This document shows positions 23,321 through 31,085 of a stretch of 48,229 nt of DNA, in pieces. Position 1 is the first letter of the stretch, and each line of letters opens with the position of its first letter. The notes below the pieces were generated by a model that saw only the letters and a list, made by a program, of their open reading frames with translations, was not told the origin of the DNA and ran no database searches. Source of the stretch: Bacteroidales bacterium. GTDB lineage: Bacteria; Bacteroidota; Bacteroidia; Bacteroidales; UBA932. The position numbers and the translations under genes are program-made. Location of the stretch: NCBI GenBank assembly GCA_017544005.1, contig JAFYEZ010000020.1, forward strand, positions 1 to 48,229, written 5' to 3'.

Positions 23321-25312
23321 ATGAAACATTCTTTTCATATTCTGTGGATGACCATTCTCTCTGCCGCTTCGCTTCCGCTGAGCGCTCAGAATCTATCTTC
23401 CGTCGCCGATACCCTGGAAAGCGTTTCGGTCACCGGCGTCCGGATTCCCGTGACCCTGCAGCAGAGCGCCCGGATGGTGACGGTGCTCGACAGTGCGGCC
23501 ATCGCCGCAATTCCGGCCACCAGCGTCAATGACCTGCTCAAGCACGCTGTGGGGGTGGATGTACGCCAGAGGGGAGCTGAGGGCATGCAAACGGATATCA
23601 GCATCCGGGGCGGCACCTGCGACCAGATTGCCATTCTGATCAACGGCATTCCGGTCAGCGATCCGCAGACGGGCCACAATGCGGCCGATTTTCCGGTGGA
23701 TATCAGCGAGATCGAGCGTATTGAGATTCTGGAAGGGCCTGCAGCCCGTGCCTATGGCACCTCGTCGCTGCTGGGCGGAATCAACATCGTGACCCGATCC
23801 CTCGCTTCGACCGGCGTCTCCGGCCGCCTGGAGGCGGGCATGCACGGCCTGTTCAAGGCGGGGGCTTCGGCCGGAATCGCATCCGGCGCCCTGCGCAACC
23901 AGTTCTCCGCCGGCTATCTGCGCAGTAGCGGATACACGAAGAACCGGGCCGGCGGACTGAATACGGACTTCTCGGGCGCCAAGTTCTTCTATCAGGGATC
24001 CCTCGACCGCCGCGACTACGCCCTGCGCTGGCAGAGCGGTCTCACCCTCAAGGACTTCGGCTCCAACACCTTCTACAGCGCCAAATTCGACGATCAGTTC
24101 GAGCATACCTTCAAGAGCTTTACAGCCATTCAGGCCGAGACCCGGGGCAAGATCCATCTGCGTCCCGCCCTCTACTGGAACCACGGGGAAGACCGTTTTG
24201 AGCTCTTCCGCGGGGCTCCTGACAAATATCCGTTCAACTACCACAGAACGAACGTAATCGGCGTCAACCTGGGCGGCTGGGCGGAAACCCGGATCGGCAA
24301 GACAGCCTTCGGCGCTGAGATGCGCAACGAGGATATCATCAGCACCAACCTGGGCGAACCGCTGCCCGAAGCCGTGCCCATCCGCGGCACGGACGCCACC
24401 TACAAGGTCGGGCTGAACCGGACGGATATCAGTATTTATCTGGAACACAGCCTGATTCTCCGGCGATTTACCTTCTCGGCAGGCGCCGTCGCCTCGCGGA
24501 ATACCGGCAATCGGGAAGGGTTCCGGTTCTACCCCGGCGCCGACATCAGTTTCCGCGTCTCTGATTCCTGGAAACTCTATGCCTCCTACAACCGGTCGCA
24601 GCGCATGCCGACCTTTACGGAGCTTTATTATTCCGTAGGCGGCCATCAGGCAGACAAGAATCTGCGGGCCGAGAAGATGCAGGCCCTGGAGGGCGGTGTG
24701 AAGTTCCTGCGCCCGGGCATCCGCGCCATTGCCACGGTTTACTACCACCACGGGACGGATATGATCGACTGGATCAAGGATCTCTCGGTGCTGGATGCTC
24801 CCTGGACCTCGGTAAACCATGCCGTGGTCAATTCGCTCGGAGAGGAGCTGACCCTCCGGCTGGACTTTCCGCTCCTGTTGGCCCGGGAGCGTTTCATCCT
24901 GCGCGATCTGAGTCTCTGTTATGCCCACATCAGCCAGGATAAGGCGCAGATTCCCGGGTACGAATCCTATTATGCGCTGGAATACCTGCGTAACAAATTT
25001 GTTGCACAAGTAGATCTTGCACCATGGAAGTATCTGAATATCAATGTTTCATATCGGTTGAACGACCGCGTCGGTTCTTACCGCCGCTATGAAGACGGCG
25101 TAGATACGGGGGAGAGCGTCTCCTACAGGCCGTACTCCCTGGTCGATGCCAAAATATCCTGGGATGCCCCCGCATTCAGCCTCTGGCTCTCGGTGGAGAA
25201 CCTGCTGAATACGGTCTATGTGGACCACGGAAACGTGCCGCAGCCCGGCGTTTGGATCAAGGCCGGCGTTGCAATACCTGCGTCATGCAGTGGGCGGCAC
25301 CGTAGCCTTTGA
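23321..25312 (+). CDS. TonB-dependent outer-membrane receptor
   Basis: This is an outer-membrane active transporter driven by TonB, 663 aa. There is a signal peptide (MKHSFHILWMTILSAASLPLSAQ), then a TonB-box-like/plug start (LESVSVTGVRIPVTLQQSARMVTVLDS). The plug domain has typical text (DLLKHAVGVDVRQRG, ISIRGGTCDQIAILINGIPVSDPQTGHNA, IERIEILEGPAARAYGTSSLLGGINIVTR). A beta-barrel follows (FTFSAGAVASRNTGNREGF, NRSQRMPTFTELYYSVGG). The overall form resembles BtuB/vitamin B12 or siderophore receptors rather than SusC, with no carboxypeptidase-like N-domain. The substrate is unknown. The last strand GVWIKAGVAI is followed by 14 extra, barrel-unlike residues instead of ending at an aromatic residue, and the 3' end overlaps the arginine deiminase gene by 56 bases. 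Confidence 0.9.
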   Translation: MKHSFHILWMTILSAASLPLSAQNLSSVADTLESVSVTGVRIPVTLQQSARMVTVLDSAAIAAIPATSVNDLLKHAVGVDVRQRGAEGMQTDISIRGGTCDQIAILINGIPVSDPQTGHNAADFPVDISEIERIEILEGPAARAYGTSSLLGGINIVTRSLASTGVSGRLEAGMHGLFKAGASAGIASGALRNQFSAGYLRSSGYTKNRAGGLNTDFSGAKFFYQGSLDRRDYALRWQSGLTLKDFGSNTFYSAKFDDQFEHTFKSFTAIQAETRGKIHLRPALYWNHGEDRFELFRGAPDKYPFNYHRTNVIGVNLGGWAETRIGKTAFGAEMRNEDIISTNLGEPLPEAVPIRGTDATYKVGLNRTDISIYLEHSLILRRFTFSAGAVASRNTGNREGFRFYPGADISFRVSDSWKLYASYNRSQRMPTFTELYYSVGGHQADKNLRAEKMQALEGGVKFLRPGIRAIATVYYHHGTDMIDWIKDLSVLDAPWTSVNHAVVNSLGEELTLRLDFPLLLARERFILRDLSLCYAHISQDKAQIPGYESYYALEYLRNKFVAQVDLAPWKYLNINVSYRLNDRVGSYRRYEDGVDTGESVSYRPYSLVDAKISWDAPAFSLWLSVENLLNTVYVDHGNVPQPGVWIKAGVAIPASCSGRHRSL

Positions 25313-26471
25313 TGCAGTTTTCCAGCGGTACCCAGTCAACCCGGACTCCGGCCTCGGAGAGCTGACGTTCCAAGGCGCGGGACTGACCTGCGACGGCCAT
25401 GATGCTGCGCGGAGCAACCGTCAGGAAGTTGTTGGCGTAGTGCTCCTCGTCTTCCGGACCGATAGGGATAATCTGGAACCCGTTCTCCCTGAGGTACTCG
25501 ACAAAGGGCTTGTCTTTCTCTACGCACCGATAGGGCGTACCGGCTGATTCCCGTTTCCAGATATCGCAGGTGCCGAATTCCGGCTGGCCTTTCCGGGCGT
25601 TCAGGCGGCTGGCGACCATCGTACAGAGGTCCTTGTCGATGAGATTGAACCAGGTATCCAGGTGCATCTGTTTCTGCCAGAACTTGTGGTCGCGCACCAC
25701 GACGACCGTGTCGTGGCCGAAAGCGTCGGCTTCCATGATCTGCCGGATGCCCTCGTCGTTGGTGCGCATGCCGCAACCGATGAACGAGACCTTACCAGAG
25801 GGGAAGTAGTCTCCGCCTTCCAGACGGCCCTCTCCGGTGATTTTCAGGATCGGGTAGATGCGCAGACGCTCGTAACAGAGGGTGATGATCTCGGTTTCCG
25901 GCGCGCGCTGTTCGGAATTCATCTGACAAATAATGAGCCCCTTCGGCGTATTGATGCTCTGGTCGCGCGTGAAATAGAGGTTCATCAGCGGCCGGTAGCT
26001 GTAAGCCCCCTGGATACCGGTATTGCGGTCGCTCTCATAGAGCGTGACGGTGGGGCGCAGCAGGATGCAGCGAATCAGGTCGGTGCGGGACATCTTGTAG
26101 AGCACCTCCCGCCGGTAGTCTTCCATGCGGGCTACATCCAGGTTGGGCAGGTGGGAACCGTCGTAGGTCAGCATGTGCGAGGCGATGGTGCGCAGACGGT
26201 CCGTATCAGTATGCTCGAGAATTCCCCGAACCGTGTGAACGACAATACCCTTGCGTTTCAGCCTGCGGATGTAGTCGCGGTGTTCGTTCGCCACTTTTTC
26301 CGCGTCAAAATAGTCTTCATAGAGGCCTGCTGCCGGGTGAATCACGGCGTCGAAAGCCTCGGGACCTGGCGTATGCATCAGAATTTCGCCGGCTTTGTGC
26401 CATTCTGCCTGCGGATTCTCCCAGTGGCCGCGCGGCGCTTCCCGTTTGTTTTCTTTATGGAATAGAGACAT
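25257..26471 (-). CDS. Arginine deiminase family protein
   Basis: This is probably an arginine deiminase (arginine to citrulline plus ammonia), 404 aa. The guanidino-modifying fold is recognised by the N-terminal text EILMHTPGPEAFDAV, FTRDQS, LEGGDYFPSGK, the catalytic His region KQMHLDTWF, and the nucleophile Cys395 near the C-terminus (GYGAAHCMTQ). The usual ADI text is FTRDP, so FTRDQ is a small departure, and amidinotransferase or another guanidine substrate cannot be excluded. It is the last gene of the five-gene operon that includes a Kef-type antiporter, starting 11 bases after the LEA-like gene. Ammonia production by ADI with cation/proton exchange would fit pH control, an inference from context. 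No carbamate kinase or ornithine carbamoyltransferase gene is adjacent. Confidence 0.85.
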   Translation of the reverse strand: MSLFHKENKREAPRGHWENPQAEWHKAGEILMHTPGPEAFDAVIHPAAGLYEDYFDAEKVANEHRDYIRRLKRKGIVVHTVRGILEHTDTDRLRTIASHMLTYDGSHLPNLDVARMEDYRREVLYKMSRTDLIRCILLRPTVTLYESDRNTGIQGAYSYRPLMNLYFTRDQSINTPKGLIICQMNSEQRAPETEIITLCYERLRIYPILKITGEGRLEGGDYFPSGKVSFIGCGMRTNDEGIRQIMEADAFGHDTVVVVRDHKFWQKQMHLDTWFNLIDKDLCTMVASRLNARKGQPEFGTCDIWKRESAGTPYRCVEKDKPFVEYLRENGFQIIPIGPEDEEHYANNFLTVAPRSIMAVAGQSRALERQLSEAGVRVDWVPLENCIKGYGAAHCMTQVLQRRP

Positions 26472-26482
26472 AATTCGTGGAT

Positions 26483-26959
26483 TTATCGTCGGTTGTGAAG
26501 CAGGGCAGCAATGGAAATGCCCTGTTTTTCATAAGGTTCTTCTTTCCCCTTGGCATCGATGATCTTCATCCGGATATCCCCGGTAAACTCGTTGATATCA
26601 AATGAAAACAGCAGTCCCAGCACGGACCAGAGCGACACGCCGGGGCAGAGGGAAACCGTGCCCTCGGCCCGGACCGTCGTGCTGCCGGAGGCCACGTGAA
26701 GATCCTGGCAGAGGCCTTGTACGAAGGGTTTTCCATTGCGGTAGACGATTCCGCGGATCTCCTTCATATCGAAGGCCGTGGAGTCGTTGGCGACCTCCAC
26801 CTGAATGGCGCCGCCGGCCGAGGTGAACCCGTGCGGGCGGATCGATACGATCTTGTATTTGCCGAAATGGAGTTTGGAGAGCTGCGCCTGTGCGGGCGCT
26901 GCCATCAGCAGCGAAAAGAAGAGGCAGAGGCCCAGGAGCCGGAGGGAGGATCGTTTCAT
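26483..26959 (-). CDS. Exported LEA-type-2-like protein
   Basis: This is a small exported protein, 158 aa, with a signal peptide (MKRSSLRLLGLCLFFSLLMAAPAQAQ). The mature part reads as a single beta-sandwich: KIVSIRPHGFTSAGGAIQVEVANDSTAFDMKEIRGIVYRNGKPFVQG, then alternating strands. This resembles the LEA-2/WHy fold of small periplasmic proteins in Bacteroidetes. There is no lipobox Cys. Function is unknown. The start at 26959 is set by the signal peptide; upstream frame is antisense or overlaps the antiporter. It starts four bases after the Kef-type gene's stop, in the same operon. Family assignment is by eye and moderate. Confidence 0.7.
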   Translation of the reverse strand: MKRSSLRLLGLCLFFSLLMAAPAQAQLSKLHFGKYKIVSIRPHGFTSAGGAIQVEVANDSTAFDMKEIRGIVYRNGKPFVQGLCQDLHVASGSTTVRAEGTVSLCPGVSLWSVLGLLFSFDINEFTGDIRMKIIDAKGKEEPYEKQGISIAALLHNRR

Positions 26960-26963
26960 GGTA

Positions 26964-29237
26964 TCAGGCGTGGTTCGTGATAAAATCGGGTTTTTCAAAT
27001 TCCCGGCTGGCAGCCGCCTCTCCGGCAACCCAGACGGTGTCGCCAGGGGCAAAGCGGTAGTCGGAGCGGGGATTGGTGATGAAGTCGCCCTCATGCAAGA
27101 CGCTGATAATCATACAGCGACGCTCGCGAAGACTGGTTTCTTCCAGTTTCCGTCCCACCAGCCAGTGGTCTTCAGTAAGCGTGACGGGCAGCACGTCAAA
27201 ATCCTGCGCTGTCTCTTTGTCCGTCACCATAATGGACTCATCCAGCAGTTTGCGCAACTGCTCCAGCTGCGCCGTGCTGCCCACGGCCAGCAGGCGGTCG
27301 TTCGGATAGAGCCGGAAGCTGCCGGTGGGAATCGTGATGCTGTGCGTGCCGCGCTGCACCTTGATGATATTGGCGCCGGAGGCCTCGCGGATGGGAAGCT
27401 CCTTGAGCATCCGGCCGATAAAGTCGGAATCCGGGGAGAGCTCGATGGTCTCGATATGCACGTCGTAGCGGGCCATCTTCTTCCGGACGGAAGAGGTGAC
27501 GGGCGTACGCTGCCGCTCGTTTTCTTCCTTCTCGTTCAGGTTGCTCAGGAAGCGCTTCTCCATGATGGAGTTGTGGTGCACCATCCGTCGGGTGGAGATA
27601 ATCAGGAAGAATCCGGCCAGAATGATCAGGACCAGCGTCCAGCCGGCCAGCTCAAAATGGCTGGCGATCAGGGCGATGACAAATGATATGGCGATAAAGG
27701 AGCGGGCAATCAGCAACCCGGCGATCGGCCAGGCGTTGCCTCGTTTTTCACTTAGAAGCCGGCTGGCGGGCGCACTGATATTGTGGGAATTGATGGCCAG
27801 GCCAAAGAGGAACGGCGTCATCACCGCCAGCGTGATGCCCACCTCGATGAGGTTCTTCAGGAAGTCGCCCTGGCCGGGAAGGAGCCGCTGTACGAGCGGT
27901 GTCAGGTAGAGTTTGGAGCCGATCAGAATGGCCAGCAGGATCACGCTGTAGAGTGAAATGCGCAGGAAATAGGCCTTGAGCAGTTTCTTCCATTCACTCT
28001 CTTCCGCCTGAGAAACGGAGGCGCTCTTCTGGGGCTGCAGCCGTTCGACCGTCTTTTGCGGCAGGATGCGGACCAGCCAACGGTAGGTCGGCCCCGCCAG
28101 CTTGATCATATAGGGGGTCGTGAAGGTGGTGATGACCGACACGCCGATAATGACCGGGTAGATAAAGTCGCGCATCACCCCCAGGCTGACGCCGACGCCC
28201 GCAATGATGAATCCGAATTCACCGAGCTGCGCCAGGCTGAAACCCGTGTTGACGGCATTCTCGAGTCCGTTGCCGGTCATCAGGATGCCCGCTCCGGCGA
28301 ACAGAATGTGGCTGAGAATGACGATCAGAGTGATAATCAGGATGGTGAGCCAGTTCTGCGCAATCACCGCAGGGGCGACCATCATACCGACGGAAACAAA
28401 GAAGACCGCACCGAAGAGGTCCCGGATCGGGCCCACCAGGTGGTCGATGTGTTCGCTTTCCACCGTTTCGGCCAGAATCGAACCCATCACGAAGGCGCCC
28501 AGGGCGGAGGAGAATCCCACGGCCTCGGCCAGGGCCACCATGCCGAAACAGAGGGCGATGCTGACAATCAGCAGGATTTCATCGTTGATAAACTTGCGTG
28601 CCTTTTTCAGGAGGGTCGGGATGACAAAGATGCCCACCAGGAACCAGAGAATCAGGAAGAAGGCGAGTTTACCGAGGTTGAAGAGCATCTCCTTGCCGGC
28701 GAAGCGGTTGGAGACGGCCATCGTGGAGAGGAGCACCATCAGCAGGATGGCAATCAGGTCTTCCACCACCAGCGTACCGAACACCATGCCCGACCAGGGT
28801 TTCTTCTTGAGTCCCATGTCGTCGTAGGACTTGAGCACCACCATGGTGGAGGACATCGAGAGGAGGCCGCCCAGAAAGACGCTCTCCATCACGCTCCAGC
28901 CCATGGCCTGCCCGGTCAGATAGCCGATTACGAAAACGCCCAGGAACTTGGTCCCGGCCGCCGCGAGGGCGCTGCCGCCCACCTTGAGCAACTTCTTGAA
29001 GCTGAACTCCAGGCCCAGACCGAACATCAGGAAGATGATACCGATTTCCGACCATTGGTGAACGGTCTCTTCGCTGGTGATGCCCGGGAAAAAGGTGATA
29101 TGCGGTCCGATCAGGAATCCGGCGATGATGTAGCCCAGAATCAGGGGCTGTTTGAGCGCTTTGGATATAATGGTAAACAATCCGGCCGACCCGAGGATAA
29201 TGGCCAAATCGCGTACGAGGTGCAGTTCTTCTGACAT
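26964..29237 (-). CDS. Kef-type monovalent cation:proton antiporter with tandem RCK_C domains
   Basis: This is an inner-membrane CPA2-family antiporter, 757 aa. The N-terminal half has about 12 membrane helices with Na_H_Exchanger text: LGYIIAGFLIGPH, EIGIIFLMFGLGLEFSFKKL, and GFSSALGAFVMGSILAET. A further three hydrophobic segments follow around residues 420-530. The C-terminal part carries two TrkA-C/RCK_C-like domains in tandem (ELSPDSDFIGRMLKELPIREASGANIIKVQRG, and LVGRKLEETSLRERRCMIISVLHEG). No nucleotide-binding RCK_N/TrkA-N domain is seen, so NAD(H) or glutathione gating of the KefB/KefC kind is unlikely. Ion specificity (K+ or Na+) is not determinable. It is the third gene in its operon, three bases after the transglutaminase gene. 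Confidence 0.88.
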   Translation of the reverse strand: MSEELHLVRDLAIILGSAGLFTIISKALKQPLILGYIIAGFLIGPHITFFPGITSEETVHQWSEIGIIFLMFGLGLEFSFKKLLKVGGSALAAAGTKFLGVFVIGYLTGQAMGWSVMESVFLGGLLSMSSTMVVLKSYDDMGLKKKPWSGMVFGTLVVEDLIAILLMVLLSTMAVSNRFAGKEMLFNLGKLAFFLILWFLVGIFVIPTLLKKARKFINDEILLIVSIALCFGMVALAEAVGFSSALGAFVMGSILAETVESEHIDHLVGPIRDLFGAVFFVSVGMMVAPAVIAQNWLTILIITLIVILSHILFAGAGILMTGNGLENAVNTGFSLAQLGEFGFIIAGVGVSLGVMRDFIYPVIIGVSVITTFTTPYMIKLAGPTYRWLVRILPQKTVERLQPQKSASVSQAEESEWKKLLKAYFLRISLYSVILLAILIGSKLYLTPLVQRLLPGQGDFLKNLIEVGITLAVMTPFLFGLAINSHNISAPASRLLSEKRGNAWPIAGLLIARSFIAISFVIALIASHFELAGWTLVLIILAGFFLIISTRRMVHHNSIMEKRFLSNLNEKEENERQRTPVTSSVRKKMARYDVHIETIELSPDSDFIGRMLKELPIREASGANIIKVQRGTHSITIPTGSFRLYPNDRLLAVGSTAQLEQLRKLLDESIMVTDKETAQDFDVLPVTLTEDHWLVGRKLEETSLRERRCMIISVLHEGDFITNPRSDYRFAPGDTVWVAGEAAASREFEKPDFITNHA

Positions 29238-29240
29238 AGG

Positions 29241-31085
29241 TTATTCGTGCTTGAGAACGACGGTATTGGCGTAGGCTTTGTTCAACGCGCGCGCAAAGGC
29301 CTTGTAATCAGGGTAACGGTCGGCTTCCGTGTGGCATTTGCGAAGCAGCGTGCGCTGGTCGATGACCACCGTATTGCCTTCCGTACGGCAGGTGGAGGAG
29401 AAGAGCCCCCAGGGCTCATCCATTACCACGTCATCGGGAAGGCTCTCCACGTTAAAGCCGTCGGGAAGCTGGATGACGATACGGTCGTGCGCGTTTTGTA
29501 CGGAGCGCCTCTCAATGGGATTGACCCTCGCTTTGCGCTGATAGTAAAGCCGTTTTGCGAGATTGTTGACTGGAACGAAGATGCGGTTTCCGCCCGAGCG
29601 CGCGTAGGTGTGCGCCGCAAAGGTATAGTCGATGGTAATCTCCGGAATCCAGGAGGGACCGTCATAGGATTTGAAATTGTCGCGGATGTCCGTGACCGTG
29701 AGATCCTGGCTATGGATGTCGAAACTGCCTGCAATGGCCTCGTTGCGTTCCTCTTCCGACCAGTTGCGGAAATTGAACAGATGTTCGGCGTTGTCCAGCG
29801 TAAAGCGTGAAGAAACCTTCACATCGGCCGCTCCGTCCGCCTTGAGGGAAACGTTCCAGAGGTTCTCGACGATTCCGAGCGAATCGGGATAGTCGGGAAC
29901 GTGCGAGAATACACCGACGTAGTCCTTGAGAATCAGGACGTCGTGGCCGGCAACATCTTCGTGTCGGTATCCCAGCGGAACGGAAGGGTTGGTGCACTCC
30001 ACGTAGAGCGTGTCCGCCGTCTCCTTGAGAGGAACGGTCAGCATCACGTGGTTGGTCTGGCCGAAACAGGAGTAGTCCGCGAAGAGTTTTTTACGGTCAG
30101 TATTCAGGATGGTATAATAGGATTCGATGCCGACCTCGCGAAGCAGGCAGGCGAAATAGTTGGTCAGGGCCTTGCAATCGCCGAATCCCGAACGGTCCAC
30201 CACGGAGGCCTTGAAGGGGCGGAAACCACCGATACCGAACTGGATGCTCACGTAGCGGGTCTTCTCACGCAGATAATCGTACAAAACGCGGATTTTCTCC
30301 AGTTCACCCGAGCAACCGTCCGTCATCTTATGAATCTTGCTGCGCGTGGCGGCGGGAAGGTCGTCACAGTCCCACATAAGCAGGCTGTCCCAGTTGCCGA
30401 GGTTTTCCCAGCAGTCCTGCGATCCGGAAACCTTGTCGAAGGTAAAATTGACCGGTGCAGAAAGCAGCAGGGGAAGCATTGTGATGGGATCCGGCATCAG
30501 ATGTTCGTCTACGACGGCCTTGACGTCGGAGATGCTCCAGCGGTACTGCGTCGCGCTTTTCTCGGGCTCCGGCATATTGATTCCGTGGAAGATAATCTGT
30601 GTATTCTCGGGAAGAATCAACTCGTAGGAGCCTTTCACGAGGCGTGTGCCGTCGCAATGGATGGGAGCGAATGTGGGGAATACGGCGATGCCCCGACTGA
30701 ACTCTACCGTATAATCGTAAGTAACCGTATAGTGGCCGTTATCCGGTGGAATGTATCCCGTAATCGTATTGTCATCAGCCAGTTCCGTCGCGGTCGCAAC
30801 TGTAATCAGGTCGCTCTTGGAGAGCGTTTCCGTTTTGCCGTTCTCATAAACGATGGTTCCCTTGAAAGCGGTCACCTTTTCAAAAGGACTCGTGTTGACC
30901 CGGAATTCGGCTTCGTCGCAACCATCTTCATCCAACACGGCCACGATGCGTTTCACTGTATGCTTTCCCTTGAGTTGGGAGAGCATCCTGAAGGATTCTG
31001 TATTCTCCAGCACGATGGCGTGTTCCTGTGCCGAAAGAGCCGGCAGCCACGCGAAGAGGAGGGCGAGTATCAGGAGCTTTTTCAT
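29241..31085 (-). CDS. Exported DUF3857/transglutaminase-like protein (intact catalytic Cys)
   Basis: This is a periplasmic or surface protein, 614 aa, with a signal peptide (MKKLLILALLFAWLPALSA). The N-terminal DUF3857-like beta domain is followed by a transglutaminase-like papain-fold domain: Cys304 in GFGDCKALTNYFACLLREVGI and His346 in QTNHVML. The third catalytic position, usually Asp, falls in YVECTNP, so Glu or Asn may replace it. A C-terminal DUF3858-like region completes it (DGFNVESLPDDVVMDEPWG). The biochemical role of this family in Bacteroidetes is not established. It overlaps the upstream homologue by four bases (ATGA), so the pair is coupled. Confidence 0.85.
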   Translation of the reverse strand: MKKLLILALLFAWLPALSAQEHAIVLENTESFRMLSQLKGKHTVKRIVAVLDEDGCDEAEFRVNTSPFEKVTAFKGTIVYENGKTETLSKSDLITVATATELADDNTITGYIPPDNGHYTVTYDYTVEFSRGIAVFPTFAPIHCDGTRLVKGSYELILPENTQIIFHGINMPEPEKSATQYRWSISDVKAVVDEHLMPDPITMLPLLLSAPVNFTFDKVSGSQDCWENLGNWDSLLMWDCDDLPAATRSKIHKMTDGCSGELEKIRVLYDYLREKTRYVSIQFGIGGFRPFKASVVDRSGFGDCKALTNYFACLLREVGIESYYTILNTDRKKLFADYSCFGQTNHVMLTVPLKETADTLYVECTNPSVPLGYRHEDVAGHDVLILKDYVGVFSHVPDYPDSLGIVENLWNVSLKADGAADVKVSSRFTLDNAEHLFNFRNWSEEERNEAIAGSFDIHSQDLTVTDIRDNFKSYDGPSWIPEITIDYTFAAHTYARSGGNRIFVPVNNLAKRLYYQRKARVNPIERRSVQNAHDRIVIQLPDGFNVESLPDDVVMDEPWGLFSSTCRTEGNTVVIDQRTLLRKCHTEADRYPDYKAFARALNKAYANTVVLKHE

